Origin: an uncultured Akkermansia sp.
GTDB taxonomy: Bacteria; Verrucomicrobiota; Verrucomicrobiia; Verrucomicrobiales; Akkermansiaceae
Assembly (NCBI GenBank): GCA_947589295.1
Contig: CANQBZ010000002.1
Location: 59,981-123,980, forward strand
Length of the DNA: 64,000 bases
Direction of reading: 5' to 3'
The notes under the pieces were generated by a model, which had not been told where the DNA came from, searched no databases, and saw only the letters and a list, made by a program, of their open reading frames with translations. A program made the position numbers and the translations under genes. Numbering within the stretch: the stretch's first letter is position 1; each line of letters opens with the position of its first letter. Positions 1 to 9,400 of the stretch are shown here, piece by piece.

Positions 1-3000
1 TTGCGAGCGCAGAGCATCCCGCTGGGCTGTGCCCAGAATGGGCGCAGCGCTGCCCGCAACCCCGGCGAGCGTCTGGGCCACCTTTTCCGGGTTGGATTGC
101 AGGTTGTTGGCGGCCCACACCATCATCTTGAGCATCTCCGTCTGAGAGGTCATGGGGGCAGTTTGTCTGGCGGCCCAGAGCATATCCGCCCCGGCCAGAG
201 AATTCTGCTTGTTCGCGGCGGCGCCGGAGAAGATGTTGTCGAAGTTGGCCTCCGCACTGAGCACAACCCCTCCCCGGTCTGACAGGTAGGTTGCTTTCAC
301 ATTCTTCCAGTAAATGAGGAAGGACCCTCCCAACTCCAATTCCAACTCCTGGCCGTCCTCTAAACCTTCAATGTCCCAACCTTCACCCCGATCTTTAATT
401 ATCACGCTGTCCAGGTTTTTCTGGTTACTCACTCCGTACGGATCAAACCCCATGGTTCCCACAAAAAGTTTGGCGCCCTCCCCCCATGCGAATTTGTCCG
501 TAACGATGGCGGGGCCTACATTCGTGAAATCACCACCCACTGCTGCCAAGTTGTAGAGCACCTCCAGGGTACCGCTTTTGCTCACGCTGACGCTGTCCGC
601 GTTCAACTGGGTGACAGTCGCATAATCCGCGCCGTAGCCGTTCGCCTGCACCGCCAATGTGCTGCCCTCTCTCACGGAGACCGTCCCGTACCGGGCCTCT
701 TGCACATGATCTGTCTTCTCGGCTCCTCTACCGGCAAGCGCGAGATAGCCTCCATTTTGCACAGTTAGACCGATTCCGTCACCCCCCTCACTGCGCAACA
801 TTTGGCAGGTGACGGAACCCGTCACGACGATACCGCCGCCAGCGCTGGTCTCATCAAACGTGCCGTAGAAATCCGCCATACGAACATTTGAACCAGTGCT
901 GTCGATTGTGAGGGTGGCTTTCAATTTCACCATGCCATCGTTCACCTCTCCTGACGCAAGAGTTTGATCCGCGCTGTAATCGCCGCTGAACAGCCCGCTG
1001 ATTTTATCGCTCTTGCCCAGGACAATTGTTCCGTAGCCCTCCTCATTTTTATCCAGCCACACGGCCACGCCATCCAGCCTGTTGTCATGCATCTCCAACT
1101 TGTTCTTCACAATCAAGATGCCGGAGCCGGATATGGTTCCGTTCCCTCCGGGGGTAGATGCATCCGTTATAGTTAGCGCCCCATTGATAACCAGTTCCGC
1201 CTCACTCTCCCCGTTGCCGAAATCACCGAGCTTGGCAATGGAACTTTCCCAGCCGTTCACGACGATCTTTCCCTCGGACACCTCGACTTCACCCACATCT
1301 TTTATGTTCCCCTGGATGTCCAGCTCGCCCGCAGTCACTGTCACCTCCTTCGCGTCTTTCAAATCTCCTCCGACGTACAGCTTGCCTTCAGCCACCTCCA
1401 CCTTACCCTTGCTTGTGAAGTCACCCCAGATGAGCAGGTCCTGATCCCCTTCCTTGATCACGGTGATGGTATCGTCCTCCACCGTCAGCCCCCTCAAGCC
1501 GGATGCAACGTTTCCTCTCTTTTCTTGGTCGATTCTCACAACGAGGTCGTAGGACAGAGGTTCTCCTTCTTCTGGCGCAGCCCGGTCATCCCTGATGGTG
1601 AGAACACCGCCTTCACCCGCTGCATCGATGCCCGCGCTCAGATCGACCAGTGTCACCTCTTTAACAGAATCAGGAGGTGATAACTGATCGTCGGTGAAGG
1701 ACAACGCCATATCCTTGTCCACAATCACCCGCGCCCATTTCTTCGCGCCAGTGTCGAGAGTCTCTTCCAACTGGTATCTCTTAATGTCCCCCAACGAGCT
1801 GGCCATCCAAATGCCGTCCGCACTGAGAACGAGTCGCAAAATACCACTATCACCGGAAAGGATGTCGTAAAAATCTTTTTGATTCTTTGTTCCCCCCATC
1901 TGGATGCCCTCCGAAAAAGAGAAATGACTCTCGAACCATTCTTGAAGTTCGAGGGCGCTCATTCCTTCCAAGTCCGAGAAGCTGCCGTTGCTGAACCAGA
2001 GATCGACATAGCTGCTGTCTCTTTTGTCTTGCAGTTGCTTGATGACATCATTCGTCAGGTAGAGTTCGACTTTAGCGCCCTCTTCAAAATCCAGCTTGCC
2101 ATCCGCACCATTAAACCGCAGCAAGTAGGCGCCACCGGAAGGGGCAGACCCCTGGCTGGCGGTCGTGATGTTCCCGGTCCCCACCACAAATTTGAAAGCA
2201 TTTGTGCCATCCTCCTGAGTTGTGAACTGAACTGTCGTCTCATTCGCAAGTCCGGTCACGCTGCGTGACACCCACGTCTCGTCCTTATTGTTAGGATTCT
2301 GCGGAGAGGGATCATATTTGCCCGCATATGTCATGTCCACCCCCCCGAGATAATCTCCCCTCAACCCACCTAGGTCGGAACTCCCCGATTTTCCGCTCAT
2401 GAACACCTGTACGGATGCCGTCAGCTCCCCGGCGTTGGCTAGATTACTGCCGTCGTACAAGAAGACTGTTCGTCCTTCTCCTCCTTCTTCTGAGGGCTCC
2501 TGGAGGTTCTTGCCGCCTAGGTCAAACGTGGTGCCGCCCGAGGAACTGGGGCCGGGTGAAAAGGGGTTGCTCCAATCCATCCCCGCATACACATAAATAT
2601 CCCCACTGGAGCCAAAGATGGTCTCGTCTGTAATCCGTACCGTACCGCCACCGGACAAGTCCGCTCCCGAAACATTCTCACCTTTACCCTTCAGCACAAG
2701 GGTCTTACCGGCGGCTACATAGAGTTTGACGGAATTGCCTTCCTTTCCCCAATCGATGACGCCGACGGGGTCATCGGCGCCATCGCCCTTAGCTTGCAGA
2801 GTAAAGGTGCTGGATCCGCCGCTATTCATGCGGATGGCATCATCGGCATCTTCCAAACCGCCAAAGAAAAAATTGGGGGCGATAAGCGTGTAGTTCCCCG
2901 TATTTTTGCTCACCACGATTCCGCCGAGGTACATGTTGAAATCGGCCGTCACGTCCCCGGCCTGGCCTACCGCGGCGTTTCCCACCCGAACCTCCTCAGG

Positions 3001-3999
3001 ATCCGGCTCCAGACCATCAGGATCGCCATCGGGCTTGAATTGATCCGGATTACCCAAGCTCTCCTGAAAGCGCCTCTGCGTGCCCTCAGCCATAAAACAC
3101 AGTTTATTCCAGTCCTCCCCATGCTGCTCTCCGTACAACTGTCCCACGGTGGCTCCGTAATCGTCCCCCACGCCGTACTGGTCGGCTACACATAACTCCG
3201 TCCCATCGTAGTCATCCGAATCGGACCTGTAAAGTTCATACAGTCCCGGTCCTCCCTCTTCCAAGCCATTTGTGTCTGCCAGCAGCTCCCCCTTGCCACC
3301 CACCACATACTCGTTTTCGTGGATGACCTCATAAGAGTATGACACCGTGACCTGCAGCCAACTTGTATCTTCCGTATCCTGTGTAGATGCGTAGAGGTCT
3401 GTCAGCCCCTGCCATGTCTCATCCGGGCCAAGGGAATCTGTGGCAGTACGATAGAACATTGTCCCAGAATCGCCCGAGGCATTCGCCGTGCCGCTCCAGA
3501 AAAAACCGACCTTATCACGAATGTCCCCGTACCTTTCGCTGTTGAGGTAACCATCGGGATTCCACACCAAATCATAACCCTTCGAGGGATACAGCGTATA
3601 GTTGAACCATTTCCAACCAGAACCTTCACCCCAACCGTAACCGTTCACATCGAGTCTTCTCCCCCCCGAGTCGCGCGGGTTGATGCGGACGGAGAAATTA
3701 GTCCGATCATCAACACCGGCCCAGTCGTCAGTCCGCTTGTCTGAGCCGAATCTAAGAGCATCTTCGTGATTCTTGATGACGAAATTAACAACCCACGTCA
3801 TTTCTGCCGACAACCCGTTAGGCAACCCCGGCAACTGCCTCAGGTCAAGGTGCAGCCAACCGTCATCAACTTCATCTTTTTCCCATAAACCCGTGATATT
3901 GACATTTTCTCTGGTGAACGTCTTAGTTTTCGCCCCTTGGGCAATCGGCATGGCAGCCATGAGAGCCATAAGAAGACCTAACGGAAGGTGTAGTTTCAT
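1..3999 (-). CDS. Autotransporter-like outer membrane protein, paralogue of 4483..9306; 3' end (barrel) lies beyond the window start
   Basis: Minus-strand ATG at 3999 gives MKLHLPLGLLMALMAAMPIAQGAKTKTFTRENVNITGLWEKDE...; frame reads through to ...GTAQRDALRSQ at base 1 (3999 nt = 1333 codons). Absent from the ORF track, presumably because no stop lies inside the window. Protein closely parallels the plus-strand neighbour. Confidence 0.85.
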   Translation of the reverse strand, partial: MKLHLPLGLLMALMAAMPIAQGAKTKTFTRENVNITGLWEKDEVDDGWLHLDLRQLPGLPNGLSAEMTWVVNFVIKNHEDALRFGSDKRTDDWAGVDDRTNFSVRINPRDSGGRRLDVNGYGWGEGSGWKWFNYTLYPSKGYDLVWNPDGYLNSERYGDIRDKVGFFWSGTANASGDSGTMFYRTATDSLGPDETWQGLTDLYASTQDTEDTSWLQVTVSYSYEVIHENEYVVGGKGELLADTNGLEEGGPGLYELYRSDSDDYDGTELCVADQYGVGDDYGATVGQLYGEQHGEDWNKLCFMAEGTQRRFQESLGNPDQFKPDGDPDGLEPDPEEVRVGNAAVGQAGDVTADFNMYLGGIVVSKNTGNYTLIAPNFFFGGLEDADDAIRMNSGGSSTFTLQAKGDGADDPVGVIDWGKEGNSVKLYVAAGKTLVLKGKGENVSGADLSGGGTVRITDETIFGSSGDIYVYAGMDWSNPFSPGPSSSGGTTFDLGGKNLQEPSEEGGEGRTVFLYDGSNLANAGELTASVQVFMSGKSGSSDLGGLRGDYLGGVDMTYAGKYDPSPQNPNNKDETWVSRSVTGLANETTVQFTTQEDGTNAFKFVVGTGNITTASQGSAPSGGAYLLRFNGADGKLDFEEGAKVELYLTNDVIKQLQDKRDSSYVDLWFSNGSFSDLEGMSALELQEWFESHFSFSEGIQMGGTKNQKDFYDILSGDSGILRLVLSADGIWMASSLGDIKRYQLEETLDTGAKKWARVIVDKDMALSFTDDQLSPPDSVKEVTLVDLSAGIDAAGEGGVLTIRDDRAAPEEGEPLSYDLVVRIDQEKRGNVASGLRGLTVEDDTITVIKEGDQDLLIWGDFTSKGKVEVAEGKLYVGGDLKDAKEVTVTAGELDIQGNIKDVGEVEVSEGKIVVNGWESSIAKLGDFGNGESEAELVINGALTITDASTPGGNGTISGSGILIVKNKLEMHDNRLDGVAVWLDKNEEGYGTIVLGKSDKISGLFSGDYSADQTLASGEVNDGMVKLKATLTIDSTGSNVRMADFYGTFDETSAGGGIVVTGSVTCQMLRSEGGDGIGLTVQNGGYLALAGRGAEKTDHVQEARYGTVSVREGSTLAVQANGYGADYATVTQLNADSVSVSKSGTLEVLYNLAAVGGDFTNVGPAIVTDKFAWGEGAKLFVGTMGFDPYGVSNQKNLDSVIIKDRGEGWDIEGLEDGQELELELGGSFLIYWKNVKATYLSDRGGVVLSAEANFDNIFSGAAANKQNSLAGADMLWAARQTAPMTSQTEMLKMMVWAANNLQSNPEKVAQTLAGVAGSAAPILGTAQRDALRSQ

Positions 4000-4080
4000 A
4001 ACAGAGAATGGGTCGGTGACAATGACAGCACAGCTCAGGCGGCGGCAACACGAGCAGTCGCGCCCTTGGAGACTTTCCGT

Positions 4081-4109
4081 AGTCTATCTCTTTTCAAAAG
4101 CGATATACC
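4081..4109 (-). promoter_or_regulatory. Sigma70-like promoter with palindromic spacer for autotransporter 1
   Basis: Minus strand GGTATA-[TCGCTTTTGAAAAGAGA, 17 nt]-TAGACT; spacer palindrome shared with two other autotransporter promoters. Confidence 0.6.
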
Positions 4110-4364
4110 CATGAATTCCATGTAAATGATTCATGATCAATTTTTCAATATTATTTCAAGTTAGAGAAAAATGAAATTTCGCCCTTGTTATCTGCTCTCA
4201 AGAGGTGCACGTTCGGGAGCGTTTCAATTCGTGTTCCTTCTCAGTCTTTTTCAAACGAGATGCGTGGAGTAGTTTTTTTGTATCAGTCTGTTGAGAGAAA
4301 TGAGGGGGAAGGAAGAGAGGGAGAATAAGTGCAAGATTTTTTTTGCAAAATGCGAAAAAAATAG

Positions 4365-4393
4365 TGGACATCTCTTTTGAAATGAGATAGACT
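4365..4393 (+). promoter_or_regulatory. Sigma70-like promoter with palindromic spacer for autotransporter 2
   Basis: TGGACA-[TCTCTTTTGAAATGAGA, 17 nt]-TAGACT, about 90 nt upstream of ATG 4483. Confidence 0.65.
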
Positions 4394-4482
4394 GCAAGAA
4401 GTCTGCGAAAAGACCGGTTTGCGTACGCGCATCCTGCAGTGTCTTGGGCTGTGCCACCATTACCCCTGAATCATTCTGCGTT

Positions 4483-7400
4483 ATGAAACTACACCTTCCG
4501 TTAGGGCTTCTTGCGGCTCTCATGGCTGCCATGCCGATTGCCCAAGGGGCGAAAACTAAGACGTTCCACAGAGAAAATGTCAATATCACGGGTTTATGGG
4601 AAAAAGATGAAACTCGGGACGGTTGGCTGCACCTTGACCTGACGCAGTTGCCGGGATTGCCCAACGGGTTGTCGAGAAATGTGGCGTGGGTTGTTAACTT
4701 TGTCATCAAGAATCACGGAGACAATTTTACATTCGGCTCAGTAAAGTCGCTTGTTTTTGACCAAACGACCCAGATCTATGATCGGGATAATTTCTCTGTC
4801 AGCGTCAATCCGAACGCCGTGTTGGGAGAACTCGAAGTGGGCGGTTACGGTTGGAGTAACGGTTCTAGTCACTCCTGGGACGGCTATACGCTGTATCCCT
4901 CGAAGGGCTATGATTTGGTGTGGAATCCCGATGGTACGCTCAACAGCAAAAGGTACGGGGACGTCCGTGACAAGGTCGGTTTTTTCTGGAGCGGCACCGC
5001 CAATGCCTCGGGCGATTCTGGGTCAATGTTCTATCAGACTGCCACACGTTCCCTTGGCCCGAGTGATTCATGGCAGGGGCTGACGGACCTCTACGCATCT
5101 ACACAGGATACGGAAGATACAAGTTGGCTGCAGGTCACGGTGTCGTACGCCTACGTGGTCACCCAGGTCAACGAGTATGTAGTGGGCGGCGCAGGCAAGT
5201 TGAAGAGCGGGAACAACGGGGGGCAGAAAGCCGGCGGACCGGGACTGTACGAGGTTTTCAGCTCGGATAAAGACGATCCGGATAATGGGGAACTTGTCGT
5301 GGCCGACCAATACGGCGTTGTTGGGGATGAGAAGAACAAGACGGTGGGGGATTTGTACGGATCGGAGCATGGGACCACATGGAACAAGCTGCGCTTCATG
5401 GCCGCCGGTACACAGCGCCGCTTTGACGGTCCTGATCTTCCGGAACCTCCCCCGGCTGATGCCAGCAACAAAAAGTGGGAGCAGTACCGGGAAGATCGCG
5501 AAAAAGCTATAGCGGATTACAATGCCACCATGGAAGGCAGTTCGACCGTGGGAGCCGCCGGAGTTGTGGAGGCGGATTTCGCCATGTACCTCGGCGGAAT
5601 CGTGGTGGGCAAAAATACGGGGAATTACACCCTTGTCGCCCCCAGTTTCACCTTTGGCGACCTGGAAGAAGAGGACGACTATGCCATCCGCGTGGACGGA
5701 GGCACGCGCAGCTTTACCCTGCGGGCCGGGGACAACGGCGACGGTGTCATCGATTGGGGAGAAGAAACATCCCACCTCAACCTCAGCGTGGCTGCCGGCG
5801 GAACCCTCCTGCTGGAGGGTGCGGGGGGAGAAGGGAGAGAGTTGGAGGAGGTGCGCCTGCACGGCGGCGGCACGGTAAAGATTACAGATAAGACCATCTT
5901 TGGCTCCAGTGGGGACATTTATGTGGAGAGGGAATGGAATGTCTTGCCCCCCGACCCCGATACCCCGAACAACATCTCGGGTGGCAGCACGTTGGATCTG
6001 AACCACAATAACCTTTCGGGCGCCGCAGATCGAACGATATACCTGAAAGACAGCGCTTGCTTGGCCAACGCCGAGGAGTTGACGGCCAGTGTGGAAGTGA
6101 GCGCGGGACGTTCTCACCTGGGCGGGTTGGATGGGCAGCGTCTCAAGAAAGTCGTGTTGACACAGACGCTCCACGAAGACGATGAGGATGGCTATCAATC
6201 GGGCTGGGTGCATGGGATCGGGGAGGGGAGTACCGTCACGTTCACTGGCTCGGGGGATCAATTTGCTTTTGTGGTGGGGACTGAGAACATCACGTCCGCC
6301 AGCCAGGGGGCTGCCCCATCGCCGGGCGGCACCTACCTGCTGCAATTTAACGGTTCGGGGGGAAGCTTGTCTTTTGGTTCGGAAGACGCCAATGCCCAAG
6401 TGAAGTTCTACTTGACAAATGACCTGATTGCGACGCTGAAGGATGAGGATTACGTGGGAGGCTACGTTGACCTCTGGTTCAGCAACGGAAGTTTCTCGGA
6501 CTTGGACGAAGCCACACTCGGCGACGCAGCCAAACTGCAAGCCTGGTTCGAGAGCCACTTCAAGTTTGGTGACGGCGTCCTGGCCGAGATTGATCGCGAG
6601 GGGCTTCTTTGCGACATCGTCTCCGGCAATATGAGCGAGAAGAACGGCGGTATACTGCGTTTACTCATCAACACAGATGGCATTTGGCTGGGCAGCTTGT
6701 ACGGCGATGTGCGGGCGGATCAGCTGGAAGAGACACTCGATTCTGGCGAGAAGAAATGGAAGCGGGTGATTGTGGACAAGAATATGACGCTCTCCTTCAC
6801 TGATGATGGCAAGACCGCAGAGGGTGAGACGACTACCGGTGTGACGCTGACCAATCTGAGCTCCGGTATCGGTACCGTGGACGGCGGGGTGCTCACCATC
6901 GACGACCGGCGCGCCGATCCGGGGGAGCAGGACCTCACCGTAACGCTCCAACAAGAGGAAGACGAAGAGGACCCGGACATGGTGTACAATTTGGGTGGGT
7001 TGGATGTGAAAAACAACACTATTACCGTGGTCAAGGACAGAGCTGCGGATTTGCGCATCTTGGGGAACTTAACAAGCGCAGGTGAAGTCAAGGTGTCCGA
7101 GGGAAAGCTTGTCGTGAACGGCTGGGAAAGCTCCATTGCCAAGCTCGGTGATTTCGGCGACAAGGAGAGTGAGGCGGAACTGGTTATCAACGGGGCGTTG
7201 GCCGTAACAAGCGCATCTGACCCCAGAGGGAACGGAACCATATCCGGCTCCGGCATCCTGATTGTGAAGGACAGTTTGGACGTGAGGGAGAACAAGCTGA
7301 ATGGCGTGGCCGTGTGGTTGGATAAGAAGAGTGAGTCAAGTGAGGACTACGGCAGCATTACTTTGGGTAGCAACTTTAAGGGCGATAGCGACCTAATCAG

Positions 7401-9306
7401 CGGACTGTTCAGCGGCGATTACAGTGCGGACCAGGCTCTTGCGTCGGGAGAGACGGGAGGCCACGTGAAGTTGGATGGAAACCTCACGATCGACAGCACA
7501 GATTCAAATGTCCGCATGGCGAACTTCTACGGCACGTTTGATGAGAGCAGCAAAGGCGTCATAGCCGTGACGGGTCCTGCGACCCGCCAGGTGTTGCGTA
7601 GTACGGGGGATGATGGGGTCGATCTGGCCGTAGAGGGCGGCGCCTGTCTCGCGCTCACTGGCCTTGGTGACTCTCTGGAGAAATATGTGCAAAAAGTCAA
7701 CTACGGCATGGTCTCCGTGAGCGAGGGCAGCACATTGGCGGTGCAGGCGAGCGACTACGGCGCGGATTGTGCGGCTGTCACCCAGTTGAACGCGGACAGA
7801 GTCAGAGTGAGCGAAAGCGGTACCCTGGAGGTGCTCTACAACTTGGCGGCAGTCAACGATGATTTAGCGAAAGCGGGCGCCGCCGTTGCCACAGAAAACT
7901 TCGCATGGGAAGAGGGCGCTAAACTCTTTGTGGGAACCGTGGGGAGCAATCCCTACGCGGTGAATAACCCCCAGGACGTGAAGGACTACGTGATCATTGA
8001 AGATCAGTACATTGAAGGTTTAGAGCTCAACCAGGAGCTGGAATTGGAGCTGGGAGGGTCCTTCCTCATTTACTGGAAGAACGTGGAAGCAACCTACCGG
8101 CCGGGCACGGGGATTGTTCTCAATGCGGAGGCCAACTTCGACAACATCTTCTCCGGCGCCGCCGCGAACAAGCAGAATTCTCTGGCCGGGGCGGATATGC
8201 TCTGGGCCGCCAGACAAACTGCCCCCATGACCTCTCAGACGGAGATGCTCAAGATGATGGTGTGGGCCGCCAACAACCTGCAATCCAACCCGGAAAAGGT
8301 GGCCCAGACGCTCGCCGGGGTTGCGGGCAGCGCTGCGCCCATTCTGGGCACAGCCCAGCGGGATGCTCTGCGCTCGCAAATGCTGCGCATGCGCGACCGG
8401 GCCGGCATGATGGGGCTGGATGAGAGCTACGCCTACGAATCCCTGCCTTACACGCATTTCTGGGTGGAGGCCACGGGGGACTTCATCAATGTGCAAGATG
8501 GGGATGATTACGAGCCCGGCTACACGTACAACGCCTGGGGAGGAACCCTTGGGCTGGAGATGGATGTGACCGAGAATGCGAGTGTGGCCGCCGGCATCAC
8601 CGCCCTGTACGGCAATTTGGATGGAGGCTGCGCCGACACGGCCGACGGCAACCTAGACAGCTATTACTTGAGCCTCATGGGCCGATTCACCCGGCGGCGC
8701 TGGGGCCACACCCTGGTGGGCGTGCTCGGGCTCAACCAGGCCAAACTCACCCGCACGGTGAACTACGGAGACGGTTTCTACCGGGCTCATGGGAGCACGA
8801 GCGGCTGGGTGGCCGGTTTGCTCTACGAGGCGACCTATGACATTCCCTTGGACATGGAGCAGACCAGGATTGTGCAGCCGCTGTTTGCAGCGTCCGTCAT
8901 GAAGACGAACATGAGAGGCTACGAGGAGAGCGGGCTGGAGGGCCAGGGGGTGGGCCTGAATGTCGGCGAGCAAGATTGGACGACGACCACCTTGGCCATA
9001 GGCGCGAGGTATATCACCAGCGTGGGCGAGGAGGCGTTCAACCGGACGGCGCAACTGGAGCTGCGTGCGAATATCGCGCAGGACTTCGGGGATTCGCAGG
9101 GAGAGGTGAGCACGTCGCTGCAAGCGCTTCCATCGCTGACGCGCTCGGTGAAGGGGGCTGAGGTGGGCAAGACTGCGCTCCAGCTAGGGGCGTCGCTGCG
9201 CGTTCCCATCTCGGATCAGACGCTCATCTACTTCAATGCGGGCGCAGATATCCGCGATGCGATGACGGCGTGGAACCTCGGCGTGGGCGCTCGATACGAC
9301 TTCTAG
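4483..9306 (+). CDS. Autotransporter outer membrane beta-barrel protein
   Basis: Long ORF (track start 4444; the ATG at 4483 gives a signal peptide MKLHLPLGLLAALMAAMPIAQGA); repetitive beta-helix-like passenger; C-terminal barrel ending ...LGVGARYDF with terminal Phe. Confidence 0.9.
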   Translation: MKLHLPLGLLAALMAAMPIAQGAKTKTFHRENVNITGLWEKDETRDGWLHLDLTQLPGLPNGLSRNVAWVVNFVIKNHGDNFTFGSVKSLVFDQTTQIYDRDNFSVSVNPNAVLGELEVGGYGWSNGSSHSWDGYTLYPSKGYDLVWNPDGTLNSKRYGDVRDKVGFFWSGTANASGDSGSMFYQTATRSLGPSDSWQGLTDLYASTQDTEDTSWLQVTVSYAYVVTQVNEYVVGGAGKLKSGNNGGQKAGGPGLYEVFSSDKDDPDNGELVVADQYGVVGDEKNKTVGDLYGSEHGTTWNKLRFMAAGTQRRFDGPDLPEPPPADASNKKWEQYREDREKAIADYNATMEGSSTVGAAGVVEADFAMYLGGIVVGKNTGNYTLVAPSFTFGDLEEEDDYAIRVDGGTRSFTLRAGDNGDGVIDWGEETSHLNLSVAAGGTLLLEGAGGEGRELEEVRLHGGGTVKITDKTIFGSSGDIYVEREWNVLPPDPDTPNNISGGSTLDLNHNNLSGAADRTIYLKDSACLANAEELTASVEVSAGRSHLGGLDGQRLKKVVLTQTLHEDDEDGYQSGWVHGIGEGSTVTFTGSGDQFAFVVGTENITSASQGAAPSPGGTYLLQFNGSGGSLSFGSEDANAQVKFYLTNDLIATLKDEDYVGGYVDLWFSNGSFSDLDEATLGDAAKLQAWFESHFKFGDGVLAEIDREGLLCDIVSGNMSEKNGGILRLLINTDGIWLGSLYGDVRADQLEETLDSGEKKWKRVIVDKNMTLSFTDDGKTAEGETTTGVTLTNLSSGIGTVDGGVLTIDDRRADPGEQDLTVTLQQEEDEEDPDMVYNLGGLDVKNNTITVVKDRAADLRILGNLTSAGEVKVSEGKLVVNGWESSIAKLGDFGDKESEAELVINGALAVTSASDPRGNGTISGSGILIVKDSLDVRENKLNGVAVWLDKKSESSEDYGSITLGSNFKGDSDLISGLFSGDYSADQALASGETGGHVKLDGNLTIDSTDSNVRMANFYGTFDESSKGVIAVTGPATRQVLRSTGDDGVDLAVEGGACLALTGLGDSLEKYVQKVNYGMVSVSEGSTLAVQASDYGADCAAVTQLNADRVRVSESGTLEVLYNLAAVNDDLAKAGAAVATENFAWEEGAKLFVGTVGSNPYAVNNPQDVKDYVIIEDQYIEGLELNQELELELGGSFLIYWKNVEATYRPGTGIVLNAEANFDNIFSGAAANKQNSLAGADMLWAARQTAPMTSQTEMLKMMVWAANNLQSNPEKVAQTLAGVAGSAAPILGTAQRDALRSQMLRMRDRAGMMGLDESYAYESLPYTHFWVEATGDFINVQDGDDYEPGYTYNAWGGTLGLEMDVTENASVAAGITALYGNLDGGCADTADGNLDSYYLSLMGRFTRRRWGHTLVGVLGLNQAKLTRTVNYGDGFYRAHGSTSGWVAGLLYEATYDIPLDMEQTRIVQPLFAASVMKTNMRGYEESGLEGQGVGLNVGEQDWTTTTLAIGARYITSVGEEAFNRTAQLELRANIAQDFGDSQGEVSTSLQALPSLTRSVKGAEVGKTALQLGASLRVPISDQTLIYFNAGADIRDAMTAWNLGVGARYDF

Positions 9307-9400
9307 GAGAAACGGGAGGGAGCGAGAGACAAGCCCCCGCGAGGTGAGCCTCCCGCGCAGATGTGCCTCAGCCTCCGCAATCGCGCGGCGCCTCTCAACA

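Noticed and set aside
5068-6558. 496-aa minus-strand ORF
   Set aside because: Antisense to the autotransporter coding sequence; composition (His/Arg/Gly-rich, no domain) typical of GC-rich antisense ORFs.
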